A DNA stretch of 64,000 nt. It comes from Phytoseiulus persimilis. Lineage: Eukaryota; Arthropoda; Arachnida; Mesostigmata; Phytoseiidae. Shown one piece after another: positions 61,315 to 64,000 of this stretch; the first letter of the stretch is position 1; the number at the start of each line of letters is the position of its first letter. Both the position numbers and the translations under genes were made by a program. Location: the NCBI GenBank assembly GCA_037576195.1, contig CM075102.1:29508745-29572744 (forward strand), read 5' to 3'. The notes under the pieces were generated by a model. It was given only the letters and a program-made list of their open reading frames with translations, was not told the origin of the DNA and did no database searches.

Positions 61315-64000
61315 AATATTCCTGCTCCGAACGAAACAACAATCATTGTGACCAGCGGGCGAAGCACCGCGAGCCCATTCTTTCTTGAATCTCTGGAATT
61401 TTCGATGTACAGATTGAGCATTCAAATGTATCCAAATGTAAACTGTACAAATCTCCGATTGTGTGTATATAAACCTAATATAAGGCCGACGGGAGGGTAA
61501 CGTTTCATCCATCTGTACCCACGAAATCGACTCGAAAGAGTCGCGAGAGCACATTCACGGCCTTCAGAATCTATCGCTCGACCAAGGCGTCTCCGAGTGG
61601 AGCGTAAGGACCGCTTCAGAATTTTCCCCCCAGGCCATGAGCTGAATTCCAGATTGGGGCAGAATGCCTCGTGCAAAGAGCGTCTCGGCTCGAGCGTCGT
61701 CCGATCGTTTGTTCGCCACTGGTCGAATCGGTTCCCGACGAGCCAAATAAAGCTCGGCGTCGGACCCGTCGTGTCGGCTGGACAAGCGTGCACCGTTCTT
61801 AATGGGGGCTGCGTCAGCTAGGGAACGTGATTTTCTCCTCTCATGGGTTACGGCCCCACCGCCCATGACCAAGGTGGAGAAGGACTCCGCGAAAAACGGT
61901 GTGTCAACGCAGCAGGTTCCAGAGAGAGCAATCGCTCCTCTTCAGCCACGTCGTGTGCCGTTCGCTTGCGGGGGGCTCCGTGGGCTGATTTCCGTAAGCT
62001 ATTTCATCTTGCCCTTTCTGCCTCGACAGCGGTCAGCATATGCTAATGCCGTCTCTCTGGCAAATTTTCGCACTTCACATCTCCGCATGGATTCGCATTC
62101 GGCTCGCTGCTCGGCCTCGTTGCGTTTTACTACCGATCATTGCACGAAGGCTAGCTCGCTGGCGGGTCGCTCGCTCGACCGACCGGCCGACCGACCGGCC
62201 GGCCACTAGGCTTTCGGAGCAACAGAAAGGAGCCGAACGTCCAACCGAGGCCCTCTAAGTTGAGCGGGAAGCGTATTCTCAGACCCTTACCCGATCAGAG
62301 CGATCCTACATCTTCGACGTTCGCGCAGCGAGCGCTCCGAAAGAGCCGGCTGTTCGCTTGCCTGGCTGGCTGCCGTTTGCCAAAGCAAAGAGAATTTCTT
62401 ATGATCTCAGTAAGATCCTAGACCCCGCGAGCTCAGCGAGCCTCCTGCTACAGAGAGAGACTCCTCTTTTCTGTACTCCTCCTGGACGTCCCCCTCTCAT
62501 CCTGAAATCGGAGAACAGGCTCTTGAAAGCGACGTTATTCTTTTGATACGCCGACGCGGAACCGTACGGCAACTTTGTGCGGGCTGACCGGGGCGAGCCG
62601 CTATGCGCTCTGCTCCTTTCGCCGGCTCTTCGTGCGTCGTCCGAGAAACACAAGAACCTACAGGAGCCTTCTCCGTTTCCCATTCCTGATATTGCGACAG
62701 GGCTATCGGTGGCGGCGAGGGGAGCGCAACGAACGTCGCTGAGGCCTGCATCAGGTAAGCAAGCAAGCGACCAAACACCGAGGAAGCAGAATGAGAGGGA
62801 TCCAGCACCGTGGCCGAAGGTCGCCCGCATCGACTCCGCCGGATCGAACCGAGTCGTCGTCGTTGTCGAGGGTCGTCCCTTCGGGTCCCTCAGCCGCCGG
62901 CCCGCATCGACGACTCGGCCGCAATTCGTGTGGTCTCTTGACTCGAACAACCCACGAAGATCAAAGAATCCTCGATTCGTCCTTCTTCTTCGTCTCGACG
63001 ATTCCATCCCGCTAGTGCCCGAATGGCATCCAGTCGTCCCACACGGCAGTAACCATCGCGCGGTGCAAACGTCACGATATCGAGTTACCAGCGGCCATCG
63101 GCTGCTTACAACCGACTCCGATTCCGTCGCTCCATACGTGCCACTCCAAGACTCGGTGGCTGCGGAGAACCGACGACGGCATCTCGTTGATGTCCAAACA
63201 AGATTTGGGCAGTTTACCTCGTAGAGAGGATGTTCGGCCTCTGGGACCTATTCGAATCACGTAGAATGCCGAACACTGCGAGACGACACTTCACGAAACT
63301 CGGGGCGAGCGAAAGACGACAGATACGGACTCGCGGGACGCGATCATTTTTTTTCGCAGGAATTGTTCTCTTTGTTCCAGAGCGCCCACATTGATTCAGG
63401 GTCTGCTGTCATTTCAGATACGAACAAGTAGTGCCCGACTCCGGCGAACACGTTCCGCTTGGAAAAGGGGCTTTGTGGCAGGAAAAAAGGTTATTCGGGG
63501 CAGGAATTTATGCGGCGGTCGTTTCCCTCTCCTTGCCGTCTACACCCTGTGCCTTATAACGATCGTATTATGGTGCGTGCTATAATACATACAATCGTAA
63601 TAACAATAATCGTAAGGCGCGCGAATCGCAAAGAAGCGACGACCTGCATCCACCCAGTGCGTCCCCCTGTCACTCAGTCGTCTTGACCGTCAGCCAACTC
63701 GCCCGGCTGCTCACTCGGCCGGCTCTCTTTTTTATTTGTCAACCCGGAAAGCCTGCTGCACGAGGATTTTGTTGGCACATGCAGGCACAAGCCCGCGTCC
63801 ACACATCGCGCCAATTTATGGTATGAGGAGGGAACAGACGAGGAATAAAGAAAACGCAGGGAGATAAGGCCAACCGAGGGTTGGACAAACAGACTCACCC
63901 CCGAGAGACGCGCAATGGAAGAGATTCACGGGGGGAGGGAAATCCTCGACTATGACCGACAACTCGCACCGAGTGCATGGACGAATTTCAATTGCGTTGG
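61315..64000. other. Region downstream of RGS12, no gene recognised
   Basis: The first part is the RGS gene 3' UTR. Beyond that, open frames up to 215 codons on either strand lack motifs and proper splice contexts. A CCGA/GGCC tetranucleotide run lies at about 62174-62205. It may be an intron or spacer of a neighbouring gene outside the window. Confidence 0.45.
62174..62205. repeat. CCGA/GGCC tetranucleotide repeat
   Basis: CGACCGACCGGCCGACCGACCGGCCGGCC run, the third occurrence of this simple repeat type in the window. Confidence 0.8.

Noticed and set aside
62399..63224. Opposed 202- and 215-codon frames near the right end
   Set aside because: The two strands mirror each other, there is no motif or splice support, and composition is G+C-rich spacer.

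Overview
The window reads as nuclear DNA of an arthropod with short spliced introns, probably an acarine (mesostigmatid mite-like). That placement is inference from protein divergence, 80-190 bp introns, base composition near 50% G+C and the mix of conserved animal genes; nothing in the sequence names the species. No bacterial operon, CRISPR array or rRNA is visible. Coding exons were placed by reading both strands for family motifs and then requiring GT/AG borders whose phases agree.

Left part (1-33 kb): a complete glutaminyl-tRNA synthetase gene (QARS) runs on the minus strand from 32951 to 2146 in nine exons. Exons 1-3 lie at 31.2-33.0 kb and exons 4-9 at 2.1-4.7 kb. The 26.5 kb intron between them holds a row of plus-strand phospholipid scramblase genes: a compact one (6008-7400), a long one with a large disordered N-terminus (8803-20865) and a third divergent one (28872-30830). 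It also holds weak scramblase-like fragments near 26.9 kb and a small minus-strand gene with its own poly(A) signal (25738-26007). The rest of the intron is rich in simple repeats.

Middle (33-46 kb): SEC63 (plus) starts head-to-head with QARS and its first intron seems to contain a small antisense gene. A repeat-rich gap with hairpins, a hAT-like end and a 45-bp tandem repeat separates it from MED4 (minus). A TTK/Mps1-type kinase (plus) follows.

Right (46-64 kb): a CPEB/orb RNA-binding protein (minus) runs into a 169-bp assembly gap beside a 50-bp tandem repeat. RPL8 (minus, with a non-coding TOP-type first exon) lies head-to-head with the XPG/ERCC5 nuclease (plus). A PDZ-PTB-RGS-RBD protein of the RGS12/loco type (plus) follows. 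From 61.3 kb to the end I see no gene.

The genes are housekeeping and signalling genes without a shared pathway: tRNA charging, ER translocation, Mediator, spindle checkpoint, translational control, ribosome, DNA repair and G-protein signalling. The unusual organisation is the scramblase cluster nested antisense inside the QARS intron.
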